This document shows positions 8,876-17,998 of a DNA stretch of 64,000 nucleotides, in pieces. A model generated the notes under the pieces. The model searched no databases. It was not told the DNA's origin and saw only the letters and a program-made list of their open reading frames with translations. This DNA comes from JBALVT01 sp965262875 (lineage in GTDB: Bacteria > Pseudomonadota > Gammaproteobacteria > Pseudomonadales > Halieaceae). The position numbers were made by a program, and so were the translations under genes. The stretch's first letter is position 1, and each line of letters opens with the position of its first letter. The stretch covers positions 1-64,000 of the forward strand of contig OZ253569.1 of assembly GCA_965262875.1 (NCBI GenBank), written 5' to 3'.

Positions 8876-9784
8876 TTAAAACTTCCCTTTCTTGCGGGCA
8901 AGCCCGCGCCCATGACGCTTGCCAAATTGGCGCTCCATCACCTGTCGCTCCTTTATGGTCCCGCGCTTAACGTCCTTAACACCCAAGCCAGCCATCCGAT
9001 AAAGGCTCTTTACTTCCTTGCGCTCGAGCTCACTCCACTGACCCTGCTTGACTCGAGAGGGAATGAATACTTCGCCGTAGCGAACCCGTTTGAGGCGCGA
9101 TACGGTGAGCCCCTGGGACTCCCACAATCGACGCACTTCGCGATTGCGCCCCTCCATTAACACCACGTAAAACCAGCGATTAATGCCGTCGCCGCCGGCA
9201 TCCTGAACATCGGTGAATTTAGCGACACCATCTTCGAGCATGACCCCTTCCATCATGCGCTGAAGCATTTCAGCTTGTACATCACCCATGACGCGAACCA
9301 TATATTCCCGCTCGATATTGGACGAGGGGTGCATCAAGGCGTTGGCCAGATCGCCATCAGTGGAAAATAGCAGCAGACCTGAGGTGTTGTAATCGAGTCG
9401 ACCAATTGAAATCCAGCGACCGGATTTCAATTTTGGCAGGTGTTCAAAAACGGTTTTTCGACCTTGAGGATCTTTGCGAGTACACACTTCGCCCGTAGGC
9501 TTGTGATACAAAATGCACCGTGTTTCCTCGGCGGGAGCAGCTTTAAGGGGTTTGCCGTCTACCGTAATCCGAGCAGTGCCGTCGACGCGATCCCCCAACG
9601 AAGCGACGTGGCCATCTACCGTGATTCGCCGCTCCTCGATCCAGCGCTCCATCTCACGACGAGAACCAAACCCCGTGCGCGCCAGTACTTTTTGCAGCTT
9701 TTCACCACTGGCCCTTGGAGCAGGATCTTCTACCGAATCCACTTCTGGCCTTGCCGGGGGCGGCGTATTTGATTTCTTAGCCAT
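8876..9784 (-). CDS. rluB: 23S rRNA pseudouridine(2605) synthase
   Basis: Isomerises U2605 of 23S rRNA. An N-terminal S4 RNA-binding domain (KLQKVLARTGFGSRREMERW, about residues 29-48) precedes the RsuA-family catalytic domain with the active-site Asp in GRLDYNTSGLLLF. The C-terminal tail is highly basic (KRHGRGLARKKGKF), as in RluB rather than RsuA. 302 aa. It begins 2 bp after the scpB stop, so it belongs to the scpA-scpB-rluB operon, an arrangement common in gammaproteobacteria. Confidence 0.93.
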   Translation of the reverse strand: MAKKSNTPPPARPEVDSVEDPAPRASGEKLQKVLARTGFGSRREMERWIEERRITVDGHVASLGDRVDGTARITVDGKPLKAAPAEETRCILYHKPTGEVCTRKDPQGRKTVFEHLPKLKSGRWISIGRLDYNTSGLLLFSTDGDLANALMHPSSNIEREYMVRVMGDVQAEMLQRMMEGVMLEDGVAKFTDVQDAGGDGINRWFYVVLMEGRNREVRRLWESQGLTVSRLKRVRYGEVFIPSRVKQGQWSELERKEVKSLYRMAGLGVKDVKRGTIKERQVMERQFGKRHGRGLARKKGKF

Positions 9785-9786
9785 AA

Positions 9787-10650
9787 TCAGGAGTGAGACT
9801 CAGATTCAATATCCGCGTCTATTCCATGGTCGTCGTTGGCTAGAGTGTCCGCTGCCTGAGCGGCATCAGTCTCCGCTTCGGCGGAAATTTGCTCCCGATC
9901 AAGGGCGGTGTTGATTTCTTCAGCTGCCTCTAAATCAACTTCAACTTCATCTTCAACCGGAGTTTCCTGCACCGCTGATTCTTCGGATTCTTCGGTGCTA
10001 ACGTGATCGGTACCCCCCACCACAGTCAGCTCAGGGCCTTCGGCCTCACCGCTGGCTTCTGCCAGCTCTTTTACGAGTGACTCCGGAAGCGGCTCACCAA
10101 AACCCAACTCGGCGTTGAGGGTTTCCAGATCTCGAATCTCAGCTAGCGCAGGTAACTGATCCAAACTCTTCAAGTTGAAGTAATCCAGAAATTGCCGAGT
10201 CGTAGCGTACATAGCCGGTCGGCCGGGAACGTCGCGGTGACCCACCACACGAATCCACTCGCGCTCGTGCATGGTTTTAATAATATTGGAGCTCACTGCA
10301 ACACCGCGGATCTCTTCAATTTCGCCTCTTGTAATAGGCTGGCGATAGGCAATGAGGGATAGGGTTTCCAGCAATGCGCGGGAGTATTTCTGCGGCCGCT
10401 CCTGCCACAATCGAGCCACCCAGGTACTCAACGACTGGCGCACTTGAAAACGAAAGCCACTGGCCACTTCGACCAGCTCAAAGCCACGATCTTCACAGCG
10501 CTCGGCTACCTCCGCGAGGGCCTCGCGAATATCGGTCTTATCCGGGCGCTCATATTCTTCGAACAAATCACCAAGCTGCGCCACGCTTAGTGGCTTGCCG
10601 GCCGCCAATATGGCACCTTCGATGATCTGAACCAGTCCGGTTTCCGACAT
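9787..10650 (-). CDS. scpB: Segregation and condensation protein B
   Basis: Winged-helix kleisin-interacting partner in the Smc-ScpAB condensin. The frame is open further upstream, but the ATG at 10650 (MSETGLVQIIEGAILAAGKP) is chosen because it matches the ScpB start and lies one base after the scpA stop (TAA A ATG). The two winged-helix domains occupy about residues 5-165, with the conserved LETLSLIAYRQPITRGEIE; a long acidic, probably disordered tail (about 190-287) makes it larger than typical ScpB (about 190 aa). Confidence 0.93.
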   Translation of the reverse strand: MSETGLVQIIEGAILAAGKPLSVAQLGDLFEEYERPDKTDIREALAEVAERCEDRGFELVEVASGFRFQVRQSLSTWVARLWQERPQKYSRALLETLSLIAYRQPITRGEIEEIRGVAVSSNIIKTMHEREWIRVVGHRDVPGRPAMYATTRQFLDYFNLKSLDQLPALAEIRDLETLNAELGFGEPLPESLVKELAEASGEAEGPELTVVGGTDHVSTEESEESAVQETPVEDEVEVDLEAAEEINTALDREQISAEAETDAAQAADTLANDDHGIDADIESESHS

Positions 10651-10651
10651 T

Positions 10652-11572
10652 TTATTCTGACCTTGCTTTGACGTGAATGGGGCCGAAATCTTCTGTTTGC
10701 ACAATCTCCACCAGGGATTCCTTAATCAATTCCATAATGGCCAGAAAAGTGACGACCACTCCGAGGCGACCTTCGCCCGAGGTAAATAGCGAAACAAAGG
10801 GCACAAATTGCTGGCCAGATAAACGTTCCAACACGTCGGACATGCGCTCCCGAGTTGAGAGTGTTTCGCGAGAGATATGATGACTTTCGAACATATCTGC
10901 CCGGCGCATCACCTCGCTCAGCGCCAACAACAGCTCGCGCATATCGACATCCGGATCTTCCCGGGTGCGGTTGAGGTCCGGTGGATTGGCACTGGCCAAC
11001 CAGGTATCGCGCTCAACCCTGGGCATTTCTTCAATATCTTCGGCCGCCTTTTTGAAGCGCTCATATTCCTGCAATCGGCGTATCAACTGGGCCCGGGGAT
11101 CTTCTTCTTCATCCTCGATATCGACCGATCGGGGTAGCAACATGCGCGATTTGATCTCGGCCAGCATCGCGGCCATCAACAAATACTCCGCAGCCAGCTC
11201 GAACTGGGCGGCATCCATCAGTTCGACATACTGCATGTACTGAGCGGTAATTTCTGAAACGTCAATTTCCAGTATGTCCAGATTCTGTCGGCGAATCAGA
11301 TACAGCAGCAAATCCAGTGGCCCCTCGAAGGCCTCCAGGAATACCTCCAGTGCCTGGGGAGGAATGTACAAATCCTTTGGCAGCTCCGTGACAGCTTGCC
11401 CCATTACCACCGCAAAGGGCATCTCACCTTGCTGGGGGAATTTATCAGATGCGGCGCTTACTGAAGTTGTATTCGATGCGCCCTGAACAGCCGAATCAGC
11501 GCCCTTGGAAGCTGTAGCTACAGACTCTTCGGAGGCTTGTTCAGTTTGCGTTTCGAGGTCGTTGGCTGACAC
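10652..11572 (-). CDS. scpA: Segregation and condensation protein A (kleisin)
   Basis: Kleisin subunit bridging Smc heads. The kleisin core begins near residue 75 with EVFLEAFEGPLDLLLYLIRR and continues through AAEYLLMAAMLAEIKSRMLLP; the C-terminal winged helix ends with IVQTEDFGPIHVKA. The GTG start at 11572 follows AGAAGG at good spacing. The first about 65 residues are an acidic low-complexity extension (Ser/Thr/Glu rich) not present in short family members; an internal Met near residue 51 is an alternative start. Translationally coupled to scpB. Confidence 0.92.
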   Translation of the reverse strand: MSANDLETQTEQASEESVATASKGADSAVQGASNTTSVSAASDKFPQQGEMPFAVVMGQAVTELPKDLYIPPQALEVFLEAFEGPLDLLLYLIRRQNLDILEIDVSEITAQYMQYVELMDAAQFELAAEYLLMAAMLAEIKSRMLLPRSVDIEDEEEDPRAQLIRRLQEYERFKKAAEDIEEMPRVERDTWLASANPPDLNRTREDPDVDMRELLLALSEVMRRADMFESHHISRETLSTRERMSDVLERLSGQQFVPFVSLFTSGEGRLGVVVTFLAIMELIKESLVEIVQTEDFGPIHVKARSE

Positions 11573-11610
11573 AGATATACCTTCTGAGGTAGAGGCCCCA
11601 GTATACCTGA

Positions 11611-12234
11611 CTAATTGCCAAATGGCGTTACATCGCCCTTCCCAGAGCGCAAAATAAGCGGGGAATCATCGGCCAAATCCACTACGGTTGTCGCCTCCAT
11701 ACCACAGTAGCCACCATCGATTACCAAATCGACACTATGCTCTAGAGTCTGACGAATATCGTAGGGATCTATCAGGGGATATTCATCCCCGGGCATGATC
11801 AGCGTGACGCTCATCATCGGCTCGCCCAAGCCCTCCAACAAAGCCTGTGCAATGGCGTTGTCCGGCACCCTTAGCCCCACAGTTTTGCGCTTGGCGTGCA
11901 TCAGCCGCTTGGGGACCTCTGAGGTTGCCTTCAGAATAAACGTATAGGCGCCGGGAGTGGCGTGCTTGAGCAGGCGGTAGGCCGTGTTGTCCACTTTAGC
12001 GTAGGTGGCAATTTCCGATAGATCGCGACACACCAGCGTAAAATTGTGTCGGGCGTCCAGATTTCGAATGCGCCTGATACGATCCAAAGCATTTTTGTCG
12101 CCGATATGGCAGCCCAGCGCATAGGCCGAGTCTGTAGGGTATGCCACGACGCCACCGGCACGAATAATATCCACAGATTGATTGATCAGTCTGGCTTGCG
12201 GATTTTCAGGGTGTATTTGGAAAAACTGACTCAC
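11611..12234 (-). CDS. yciO: YciO-type Sua5/YrdC/YwlC family protein
   Basis: A 207-aa protein of the threonylcarbamoyl-AMP synthase superfamily. YciO features are present: PTDSAYALGCHIGDKNAL for the nucleotide pocket, RIRRIRNLDARHNFTLVCRD, and TVGLRVPDNAIAQALLE. It resembles YciO rather than TsaC because it keeps the long C-terminal LRSGKGD region and sits between rnm and scpA as in enterobacteria. Its role is unclear in the family; some TC-AMP synthase activity has been reported for YciO. Start is GTG, 6 bp after the rnm stop, without a strong Shine-Dalgarno, suggesting coupling. Confidence 0.88.
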   Translation of the reverse strand: MSQFFQIHPENPQARLINQSVDIIRAGGVVAYPTDSAYALGCHIGDKNALDRIRRIRNLDARHNFTLVCRDLSEIATYAKVDNTAYRLLKHATPGAYTFILKATSEVPKRLMHAKRKTVGLRVPDNAIAQALLEGLGEPMMSVTLIMPGDEYPLIDPYDIRQTLEHSVDLVIDGGYCGMEATTVVDLADDSPLILRSGKGDVTPFGN

Positions 12235-12240
12235 GGGACT

Positions 12241-13104
12241 CTAAAGGATTCCATTCTTTGGGGAAGACCAACGCTCCCAGACACCTGGCAGCTTGTTAAG
12301 GAGGCGCAATTCTACACCCAATTGGGCGCCATAAGCGCGATCAGCATGGAAATCGCTTCCCGCCGAGACCTCTAGTTCAAAATCCTTGGCCAGGCGCTCC
12401 AGCACCTGAGTTTTATCTATGCTCTGGCGACCATTGATAAGTTCTAGCGCAGCTCCCCCCGCCTCATTAAAGTCCGTTACCAACCGCCGCAGCTTCATTC
12501 TGGTGAAGCGATACTGCAGGGGGTGCGCGATTGAGGCGACCCCGCCCGACGCCACAATCCACTGCGTGACCTCAGCCAATTCAGGCCAAAAAGCTTTCAC
12601 ATCGCCGGTTTTTCCCCGCCCAAGATATTTATCAAAGGCCTGGGAAAAGTCTTTTACATGACCGCACTCTATCATCCAGGCGGCAAAATGAGGTCTTCCA
12701 ATCTGGCTATCTCCAGCCTGCTCCAGGGCCCCAGCCAACGCCCCGTCAAATCCCAGCGCAGCCAAACGCTGACCGATTTTATCGGCTCGGGCCAATCTCG
12801 CTTCGCCCAGTCGTTCCAGGCCGGCGGCGAGCATGGGATGGTCGCAGTCGATACCCAGACCAAGAATGTGAATAGTGCAGCCAGACCACCGACAGGACAA
12901 TTCCACCCCCGGGACGAGAGTTACTTCATCGCAAACTTGCGTATCTTGCGTATAATGCTCCAGCGCAACGCGGTAGCCCTTGACGGTATCGTGATCGGTG
13001 ATAGCCAATTGGGTAACGCCGGCCGCTCGCGCCCGCTCCAACAGCTCAATTGGGCTTAAGGCGCCATCGGAGGCGGTGGTGTGGGTGTGAAAATCTATTA
13101 GCAA
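12241..13104 (-). CDS. rnm: 5'-3' exoribonuclease RNase AM (PHP domain)
   Basis: PHP-domain phosphoesterase of 287 aa, formerly YciV/TrpH. The metal-binding motifs are visible: DFHTHTTASDG (motif I), LAITDHDTVKGY (motif II), GVELSC (motif III), SIAHPLQYRF and the C-terminal AGSDFHAD (motif IV). The E. coli homologue trims 5' ends of 5S, 16S and 23S rRNA. Translation appears to start at TTG (13104); no nearby ATG is better. First gene of the rnm-yciO-scpA-scpB-rluB run, divergent from yciB. Confidence 0.88.
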   Translation of the reverse strand: MLIDFHTHTTASDGALSPIELLERARAAGVTQLAITDHDTVKGYRVALEHYTQDTQVCDEVTLVPGVELSCRWSGCTIHILGLGIDCDHPMLAAGLERLGEARLARADKIGQRLAALGFDGALAGALEQAGDSQIGRPHFAAWMIECGHVKDFSQAFDKYLGRGKTGDVKAFWPELAEVTQWIVASGGVASIAHPLQYRFTRMKLRRLVTDFNEAGGAALELINGRQSIDKTQVLERLAKDFELEVSAGSDFHADRAYGAQLGVELRLLNKLPGVWERWSSPKNGIL

Positions 13105-13196
13105 TTGTATACGCCTGGAGTTCGGTTCCCCATTTGCAAATACTGGGGCACCATTAATTAAACAAACATGTTATCAGTCGGAGCTAACCCAAATCT

Positions 13197-13787
13197 ATGA
13201 AGCAATTGGCAGAGTTTGTCCCTATTGCCCTGTTTTTTATCGCCTACCAGATGAATGGCGATGTCATTTCAATTGGCGGCTGGAGCTACGAGTTTGACGG
13301 CATATTTTCCGCGACTGCTATTTTAATAATTGCCACCGTCGCCCAGGTTGTCATCACCTACCTTGTGACAAGAAAGCTTGAGAAGCGACAAATATGGTTA
13401 CTTCTGGCGGTCACGGTGTTCGGTGGACTCACACTGGTGTTCCGCAACGAGCTGTTTATTCAATGGAAGCCCACGATATTTAATTGGGCACTGGGCCTGG
13501 CATTTGGGCTGTCACAGTTTATTGGCGAAAAGAACCTCATGGAGCGCACTCTCGGCAGTCAAATTCAGTTGCCGAAGTCCATCTGGAGCCGCCTCAATTT
13601 AATGTGGGTTGCCAATTTCGCAATAGTCGGCGCTCTCAACATTTTTGTGGCCTATTCCTATTCAGAAGAAACCTGGGTGAGCTATAAGCTCTATTCAGCT
13701 ATTGGTTTTACGCTTTTGCTCACCATTTTAACCGCAGTAGTGATCAGCCCTTATATCAAAGAAGAAGAAGCGATCACCGACGAATAA
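13197..13787 (+). CDS. yciB: Inner-membrane septation protein YciB/IspZ
   Basis: Integral membrane protein (196 aa, five to six hydrophobic spans) with the family start KQLAEFVPIALFFIAYQMNG and the conserved KPTIFNWALGLAFGLSQFIG and WSRLNLMWVANF segments. E. coli YciB affects cell-envelope synthesis and septation together with DcrB; the mechanism is unresolved. Followed after 12 bp by yciI in the same order as in many proteobacteria. Confidence 0.92.
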   Translation: MKQLAEFVPIALFFIAYQMNGDVISIGGWSYEFDGIFSATAILIIATVAQVVITYLVTRKLEKRQIWLLLAVTVFGGLTLVFRNELFIQWKPTIFNWALGLAFGLSQFIGEKNLMERTLGSQIQLPKSIWSRLNLMWVANFAIVGALNIFVAYSYSEETWVSYKLYSAIGFTLLLTILTAVVISPYIKEEEAITDE

Positions 13788-13799
13788 GGACGACCCATC

Positions 13800-14099
13800 A
13801 TGTATTACGCCATTTTGTGTGAAGATGTCCCCAACAGCCAGCCTCTGCGGATGCGGGCGCGGCCCGCCCACTTGGAGCGCATTCAGGAATTGGTGGACAA
13901 AGGGCAGCTGCTCGCCGCCGGGCCTCATCCGGCACTGGATACTGAAGATCCTGGTGAAGCGGGTTTCACGGGCAGCCTCATTATCGCCGAGTTCCCCAGC
14001 CTGGAGGCCGCCACGGCCTGGGCAGACTCAGACCCCTACGTAGACGCTGGCGTGTTCAAGACCGTTACCGTGAAGCCCTACAAGGTGGTATTACCTTAA
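13800..14099 (+). CDS. yciI: YciI family protein
   Basis: Small 99-aa ferredoxin-like alpha/beta-barrel protein of the YciI/YCII superfamily: MYYAILCEDVPNSQPLRMRA, HLERIQELVDKGQLLAAGPH with the conserved His/Asp pair, and the C-terminal DPYVDAGVFKTVTVKPYKVV. Its biochemical role is unknown in most bacteria. AAGGA precedes the ATG by 9 nt. Probably transcribed with yciB. Confidence 0.92.
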   Translation: MYYAILCEDVPNSQPLRMRARPAHLERIQELVDKGQLLAAGPHPALDTEDPGEAGFTGSLIIAEFPSLEAATAWADSDPYVDAGVFKTVTVKPYKVVLP

Positions 14100-14171
14100 G
14101 CTTAATTTTCCCGCGCAACGGTTGTACACTAGCGCGCATCAAACTCGAACCAAAATTGTAAGGACATCATT

Positions 14172-14846
14172 TTGCAACGTGCATTCGCCCTCTTTTTACT
14201 AGTTCTGACTTTTTGGGCTGACTCTACCGTCGCCGAAACAAGTTATGTAAGCGACAAACAATTTATCCCGTTACGAAGCGGCCCGGGAAGCAACTATCGG
14301 ATTACCCATCGCAGTATACCTTCCGGCACCAAGTTGGAGGTCAGCAGGACTTCGGAAAATGGTGAGTATGCCGAAATCACCACAGTAAAGGGCACACAGG
14401 GCTGGATCCGTACCCAGTATCTGATGACGGAACTCCCGGCCCAGAACAAAGTGGATGCGGCACAACAAAAAGCCCTGTCTCTCACTCAACAAAATCGCAC
14501 AATAAAAGCCGAGAGCAAGACGCTCAAGCAAGAGCGTAGAGAACTGTTGGCACAGGTAAAAAGCACTTCTGGAAACCTCGATGGCACTGCCGAAGAGCTT
14601 GCGAAGCTAAAGAAAATATCGGGGAACGCAGTGCAGTTGGACATCGACAACAACCGCCTGATGCTGGAATCCGAAGAACTGCGCTCAGAGGTTGAAACCC
14701 TGGAGGCAGAGAATCAACGTTTGCAGGATAACCTGGAAAGCGAAGCATTCATGGATGGAGCCATAGCGGTTCTGTTGGGAGTTATCATTGCATTGGTTGT
14801 GCCGCGCATATGGCCCACAAGACGCAAAAATTCGAGCTGGGCTTAA
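14172..14846 (+). CDS. SH3b-domain, coiled-coil inner-membrane protein (TIGR04211/YgiM type)
   Basis: 224 aa. A signal peptide (about 1-21, cleavage near VAETSY) is followed by a bacterial SH3 domain (about 25-85: FIPLRSGPGSNYRI, QGWIRTQYL), a long coiled coil (about 95-190) and a C-terminal transmembrane helix (DGAIAVLLGVIIALVVPRIW) with a basic cytosolic end. This layout is that of YgiM-like proteins; function is unestablished. The start is TTG at 14172, supported by TAAGGA 7 nt upstream. It is followed 2 bp later by the cyclophilin gene. Confidence 0.85.
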   Translation: MQRAFALFLLVLTFWADSTVAETSYVSDKQFIPLRSGPGSNYRITHRSIPSGTKLEVSRTSENGEYAEITTVKGTQGWIRTQYLMTELPAQNKVDAAQQKALSLTQQNRTIKAESKTLKQERRELLAQVKSTSGNLDGTAEELAKLKKISGNAVQLDIDNNRLMLESEELRSEVETLEAENQRLQDNLESEAFMDGAIAVLLGVIIALVVPRIWPTRRKNSSWA

Positions 14847-14848
14847 TT

Positions 14849-15442
14849 ATGAACATTAAAAAAGTACTTCAATACTTGCTGCTACCTCTCGCAGTTTTTA
14901 TCTGGACCATCAGCGTAGTTATCGCAGCGGAAACCCCACTGCCTAACCCGCAGGTAACCATCAAGACCAACCAGGGAAATATCACCCTGCGGTTGTTTCG
15001 GGACACGGCGCCAATCACTGTGAAGAATTTTTTGAGCTATGTAGATAACGGCCACTACAACGGCACGATCTTTCATAGGGTAATACCTAATTTTATGATT
15101 CAAGGTGGTGGCTTCCTACCCGACATGACAGAGAAAGAAGTCGGCGAACCGATTGTAAACGAGTCAAAGAACCGCGAGCACAACACCCGCGGCACACTAG
15201 TCATGGCCAGAACCGATGACCCGGATTCCGCCACCGCTCAGTTTTTCATTAATCAACGAACCAATTTACGATTGGATTGGACGCCCGGTCGCCCCGGTTA
15301 TACGGTTTTCGGTGAAGTGGTTCAGGGTCTCTCCGTGGTAGACTTTATGGCAACCGCACCCGTTCAAACGGTCGGGCTCCACGAAGATGTGCCAGTTGAA
15401 CCCATCATCATTACAGAAATAGTACGCAAAAGCCTACTATGA
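14849..15442 (+). CDS. Periplasmic peptidyl-prolyl cis-trans isomerase (cyclophilin)
   Basis: Cyclophilin of 197 aa with a signal peptide (KKVLQYLLLPLAVFIWTISV, cleavage near IAAETP) and the catalytic core FHRVIPNFMIQGGGF, AQFFIN and GRPGYTVFGEVVQG. The leader points to the periplasm, as for PpiA. The ATG at 14849 is preferred over an in-frame upstream start that overlaps the preceding gene. Its stop overlaps the pdxJ start by 4 bp (ATGA), indicating translational coupling with pdxJ, an unusual partner. Confidence 0.9.
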   Translation: MNIKKVLQYLLLPLAVFIWTISVVIAAETPLPNPQVTIKTNQGNITLRLFRDTAPITVKNFLSYVDNGHYNGTIFHRVIPNFMIQGGGFLPDMTEKEVGEPIVNESKNREHNTRGTLVMARTDDPDSATAQFFINQRTNLRLDWTPGRPGYTVFGEVVQGLSVVDFMATAPVQTVGLHEDVPVEPIIITEIVRKSLL

Positions 15443-16200
15443 TTGCGCTCAGTGTTAACCTCAATAAAATCGCACTGATACGTAACTCGCGAGACACCAC
15501 CAACCCGGATATACCCATGCACGCTCAGATGTGCATTGACGCCGGCGCCGATGGCATTACCGTACACCCGCGGCCTGACCAGCGCCATATTCGGGTCGCG
15601 GACTGCTTTGATCTCGCCGGTATGCTCAAGGTCGAATTTAATATTGAAGGCAACCCGATGACGGGCCCGCGAAAAAGTGGTCACGAGGGAATAAGCGACT
15701 ACCCTGGGTTTATGGCTTTGGTTAAAGAGATTCGCCCGACACAGTGCACCTTGGTCCCCGATGGTGATCACCAGCTAACCTCCGACCACGGCTTCGATTT
15801 GAAACGCGACGGCGATGTTATCGCCCCCTTGGTGGAAGAGCTCAAGAATCTCGGCATCAGGACCAGCCTTTTTATGGACCCGGACCCCGAGCAGATCAGG
15901 CTCGCTGCGCAAACGGGTACGGATCGAATAGAACTCTATACAGAATTTTATGCAGCCGCTTGTCGCGACCAAAAAGATGTGGACAGCGTTTTTCGGCAAT
16001 TTGAGGAGGCCGCTGATGTGGCCGCACAAGTTGGCCTGGGTATCAACGCCGGACACGATCTGGATCTGAACAACCTGCCGCGTTTTTCTGCCATCAATGG
16101 CTTACTGGAAGTATCCATAGGTCATGCCCTGGTTATCGATTCGATACGCATGGGCCTTGGCAATACTATCGCCGCCTATCAGAGCGCTCTTGGAAAATGA
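15439..16200 (+). CDS. pdxJ: Pyridoxine 5'-phosphate synthase, Bacteroidota-like form
   Basis: Condenses 1-deoxyxylulose 5-phosphate with 3-amino-2-oxopropyl phosphate to PNP in the DXP-dependent vitamin B6 pathway. The TIM barrel shows LSVNLNKIALIRNSR, GADGITVHPRPDQRHIR, VEFNIEGNP, GTDRIELYTEFYA, GLGINAGHDLDL and LEVSIGHALV. These strings agree with the form usual in Bacteroidota (SVNINKIATLRNARG, HPRPDERHIR, TEFNIEGNP) and differ from the enterobacterial form (GVNIDHIATLRNARG, HLREDRRHI). A standard pdxJ is normally found next to recO in gammaproteobacteria, so this may be a second or replacing copy. 253 aa; overlaps the upstream cyclophilin gene. Confidence 0.9.
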   Translation: MIALSVNLNKIALIRNSRDTTNPDIPMHAQMCIDAGADGITVHPRPDQRHIRVADCFDLAGMLKVEFNIEGNPMTGPRKSGHEGISDYPGFMALVKEIRPTQCTLVPDGDHQLTSDHGFDLKRDGDVIAPLVEELKNLGIRTSLFMDPDPEQIRLAAQTGTDRIELYTEFYAAACRDQKDVDSVFRQFEEAADVAAQVGLGINAGHDLDLNNLPRFSAINGLLEVSIGHALVIDSIRMGLGNTIAAYQSALGK

Positions 16201-16238
16201 TTCGGTGTCGCCGGATGCTCGCGGAGCAAAAATAACGG

Positions 16239-17037
16239 CTACGCATCTGCGCGATTCGGGCGCTGATTGATAGTCCAATCATATTTGATGAATTTTACTT
16301 TGAAATCTTTCGGGACCGGGTCTTGCAAATAGCGATTGATGTAGCGGCCGAGGTCTCGAGATTTTCCCGAAGCCACAAAATCCTCAGTGTAAAAGTCCAA
16401 AATGGAAGAAACATAAATCGTCCGTTTTTTCGAATCTATACGCAGGTGTTTTTCTTTAGCGAAAAACTCCTGCGCAGCCGACTCCAATTGCTGGTCTAGC
16501 GAGTCAGCCCGAAAGGCTTCCCTGGGTAGCCGGGGACAATCCCTGACCATACAGTTCAGTGCGAAATGGGCACGAGGGTCCCCAGGGGTCGAATGACCTT
16601 ATTTTCGTAGTCGTACAAGGAGGTCTTTTTACCCCCCACAATCACGCTGCGAAATTTAAAAAACCCCGCTCGTTTGAAGAAGCTGTCGAAGTCTTTGGGT
16701 ATTCCCTTGTCGATAACACCCACCATCGCCAGGGCGTTGTAGGCGTTGATGTGATAGGCAAGAATTTTTCCGGTGTTTCAAAACGTGCTGGATGGGATGC
16801 CGGGCTGGTTAAACCGACAAAGTCTACAAAGCGGCGCAAGTCATCGGTATCGCCCGCTAGTGCGACAAAATCGGTTCTGCCACTGTCATCAACATATTTA
16901 TCCAGTACCAAATCCCAGGATTGCAAGGCCTCCTCGTAAGTCTCATTGCTAGAAATAATCTTTTCCTGCGCATACAGCACATTGGAGGACAGCAGAGCGG
17001 ATGCCACCAAAACAATATTCAAAATTCGACTGAGCAT
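16239..17037 (-). pseudogene. DUF547 family secreted protein, two frameshifts
   Basis: The N-terminal part has a signal peptide (MLSRILNIVLVASALLS) and the DUF547 start SWDLVLDKYVDDSGRTDF. Near 16757-16762 the frame is lost: the next DUF547 block, AYHINAYNALAMVGV, is readable only one frame over and requires one extra base. A second loss occurs at the C-run 16580-16583, after which FALNCMVRDCPRLPREAF resumes in another frame. Both events are net -1. The remainder (to 16239) has typical DUF547 C-terminal sequence. DUF547 has no assigned function. Either a decayed gene or a stretch with two base-calling undercalls. Confidence 0.8.
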
Positions 17038-17051
17038 TGGGAGTTTCCTTA

Positions 17052-17998
17052 TTAACCAGCATGGTTTTCAGTAGCTGTAGACGCGACAACTGAGCGCTTA
17101 GATTTAGTCCATTTTAGGGGCTCGAACTGGACAGTACTGCCATCTGAGGTTTTCACTTCAGTCGGCATCAAAATGTATTCGTCTCGTTTGGCATTGTGCT
17201 GACACATCGATACGGGGCCATCGGCCGTCATCACCATAAAAGAACAGCCATCGATTCGATCTTGGTCCAGGCGCTGGGCATCCATGAAGTTCTGAACAAA
17301 AAAGTCAACTTATGAATATGACCACGGGAGCGAATAATGTCAGCGCCCATAGCATGCAGTTGCACAGCGAGATACCTGATTAATCTGGGCCACCACCGTG
17401 GCTTTTTCAACACACTCAGCGCGAAGGATGTCGCCATATGCCTCAAGCCGGAAAGCCTACTCCAGGATATACCCTGAAAATCCCGAACAAAGTCACTGAA
17501 AAAGCCGACATCGTTGGCGATGGGATACACTTCGCCATTAGTAACCAAAGTGGGCATGTAGCTATGACAGCCGGTGTGGCCGACTTGCACTACGCCCCAA
17601 GGTAGTGACTTGCCCACACCTTGCTCGAGTTTTTGCTGAACGGTTTTCTGAGAAATCACACCGTCTCTCGATCGCCACTCTCCGCGCCCTGTTTCCGCTT
17701 GCAGCTGGAATGAAGCCAGACCTATCACGTCCGCATTGCGAGTAAAGAATTCAACCAGCTTCGGCAATTCCGCAAAATTACCCTTGTGCACCGTAGTATT
17801 GAAAATCACCATTAGGCCCAGCCCGCGCGCACATTCGATGTACTCCTGGCGAAGCTCACTAAGCGCTTCCTCGTTTTCGTACTGTTCCCGTCGCTGGGTA
17901 CTGTCCACATGGAATGCCACATCTTTGAGACCCACTCGTGCAAGTTGGCTTAGTAGCTTTGTATATTGATTACTCGTAGATATTATTGAAACCCGCAA
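17052..17998 (-). pseudogene. Radical SAM protein remnant: N-terminus missing, one frameshift
   Basis: The readable part begins inside a radical SAM barrel (GLKDVAFHVDSTQ, followed by VIFNTTVHKGNFAEL and GCHSYMPTLVTNGEVYPI) but lacks the upstream CxxxCxxC cluster-binding segment; its place is taken by the end of the adjacent glutaredoxin-like gene. At the A-run 17298-17303 one base is missing: the frame would otherwise run from HIHKLTF into FVQNFMDAQRLDQDRIDGC, which continues to the true stop at 17052. The gene therefore has a 5' deletion and a -1 frameshift. Original substrate unknown. Confidence 0.75.
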
